Made by a program: the position numbers and the translations under genes. A stretch of 64,000 nucleotides of DNA from Armatimonadota bacterium (lineage in GTDB: Bacteria > Armatimonadota > HRBIN16). The notes beneath the pieces are model-generated. The model saw nothing but the letters and a program-made list of their open reading frames with translations. It did no database searches and was not told the DNA's origin. Of this stretch, positions 63,854-64,000 are shown one piece after another (the stretch's first letter is position 1; each line of letters opens with the position of its first letter). The stretch spans positions 130,810 to 194,809 of the forward strand of contig BPGT01000005.1 in the NCBI GenBank assembly GCA_026003175.1, written 5' to 3'.

Positions 63854-63876
63854 AATTGGCATCAAATTGGCATCAG
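63854..63876 (+). repeat. 23-bp subterminal repeat, right copy (candidate integrase arm site)
   Basis: Exact copy of 55757-55779, same orientation, one base after the integrase stop codon and 77 bases inside the att core. Two words attggcatca at 11-base spacing, near one helical turn, fit binding by two integrase N-domains. Confidence 0.75.
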
Positions 63877-63953
63877 GTTGCGTGTTAGCCAGCGAATCAC
63901 CCATTAAGCACCACAAGATGTAGTGGTATTGAGGCAGGGATGGTACAAGATGA

Positions 63954-64000
63954 TGGAGCCGACGGGCGGATTCGAACCGCCGACCTACGCATTACGAGTG
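63954..64000 (-). tRNA. tRNA-Thr (CGU anticodon), 5' part beyond window; right att site
   Basis: Read on the minus strand: anticodon loop CTCGTAA with anticodon CGT, 3' anticodon stem TGCGT, T-arm GGCGG-TTCGAAT-CCGCC, acceptor CGTCGGC, discriminator T, encoded CCA. The last two window bases (TG) begin the complementary 5' anticodon stem, so the gene appears whole beyond the edge. Bases 63954-63998 equal the left att copy. Confidence 0.88.

Larger units (their letters stand above)
55599..63998. mobile_element. Integrative element in tRNA-Thr, phage-satellite-like, 8.4 kb
   Basis: A perfect 45-bp direct repeat, equal to the 3' part of a tRNA-Thr(CGU) gene, bounds it at 55599-55643 and 63954-63998. 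Inside are: a divergent unknown gene, an excisionase-like protein, primase-helicase, zinc/ssDNA-binding-like protein, VRR-NUC nuclease, two small proteins, a terminase-small-subunit-like HTH protein, an amidase-like lysin, a palindrome array, a small protein and a tyrosine integrase. No capsid, portal, tail or large terminase gene exists. The set int-xis-primase-TerS is that of phage-inducible satellites. Confidence 0.85.

Noticed and set aside
55599-63998. Complete prophage
   Set aside because: No portal, capsid, tail or large terminase gene exists and 8.4 kb is too small.

Overview
The window looks like a chromosomal contig from a thermophilic or hot-spring bacterium of the Armatimonadota or a close relative. 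The clues are a DUF1800-DUF1501 gene pair, H-X9-DG-type prepilins, dockerin-like tails of the form GDxDGDxEVTLFDFG, two GroES paralogues, high GC and several polysaccharide-directed enzymes. No rRNA gene is present, so the assignment rests on protein flavour.

Layout. 1-9.3 kb: a partial GT2 glycosyltransferase, a Gfo/Idh/MocA oxidoreductase, a candidate structured ncRNA, aspS, a glutaredoxin-GroES-thioredoxin reductase cluster, and the DUF1800/DUF1501 pair with a small membrane protein. 9.3-14.7 kb: two secreted proteins with the same dockerin-like tail, one a 1426-residue subtilase. 14.9-25.6 kb: a split TIM-barrel isomerase, a decayed alcohol dehydrogenase, a GH42-like protein, pckA, rsmE, prmA, an ABC exporter, a second Gfo/Idh gene and a decayed glycosidase fragment. 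25.7-27.8 kb: CIRCE-controlled groES-groEL. 27.8-45.3 kb: a GT39-like membrane glycosyltransferase, a split OPT-like membrane protein, LysM and NlpC/P60 wall proteins, a RpoD-type sigma factor, an SPFH-RHH pair, a GH5-like enzyme whose end overlaps rnpB (RNase P RNA, minus strand), a TolB-like propeller and glcF-glcE. 45.4-49.7 kb: an unusual module of a zinc ribbon, a small membrane protein, a redoxin-like protein, two tandem copies of [pseudopilin + 14-cysteine secreted protein + hairpin], and a small sigma factor. 49.9-52.8 kb: a sugar-type ABC importer (binding protein and two permeases, no ATPase). 52.9-54.3 kb: an insertion sequence with two 186-bp MITEs sharing its ends; a third MITE sits at 34.0 kb.

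The most interesting region is 55.6-64.0 kb, an 8.4-kb integrative element in the 3' end of a tRNA-Thr(CGU) gene. It has a perfect 45-bp att duplication, internal 23-bp repeats next to both ends, a tyrosine integrase, an excisionase-like protein, a primase-helicase, a VRR-NUC nuclease, a terminase-small-subunit-like HTH protein and an amidase-like lysin, but no capsid, portal or tail genes. That is the gene set of a phage satellite. Just upstream of the integrase promoter is an array of four 32-bp palindromes with conserved linkers. Their inner arms vary but stay complementary, which is the strongest structural signal in the window that no ordinary feature explains.

Seven genes are broken by an apparent single extra base, each time in a G/C run and five times in a run of exactly six. 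This looks more like a consensus or homopolymer problem than seven separate inactivations, but a biological slippage explanation is not excluded.
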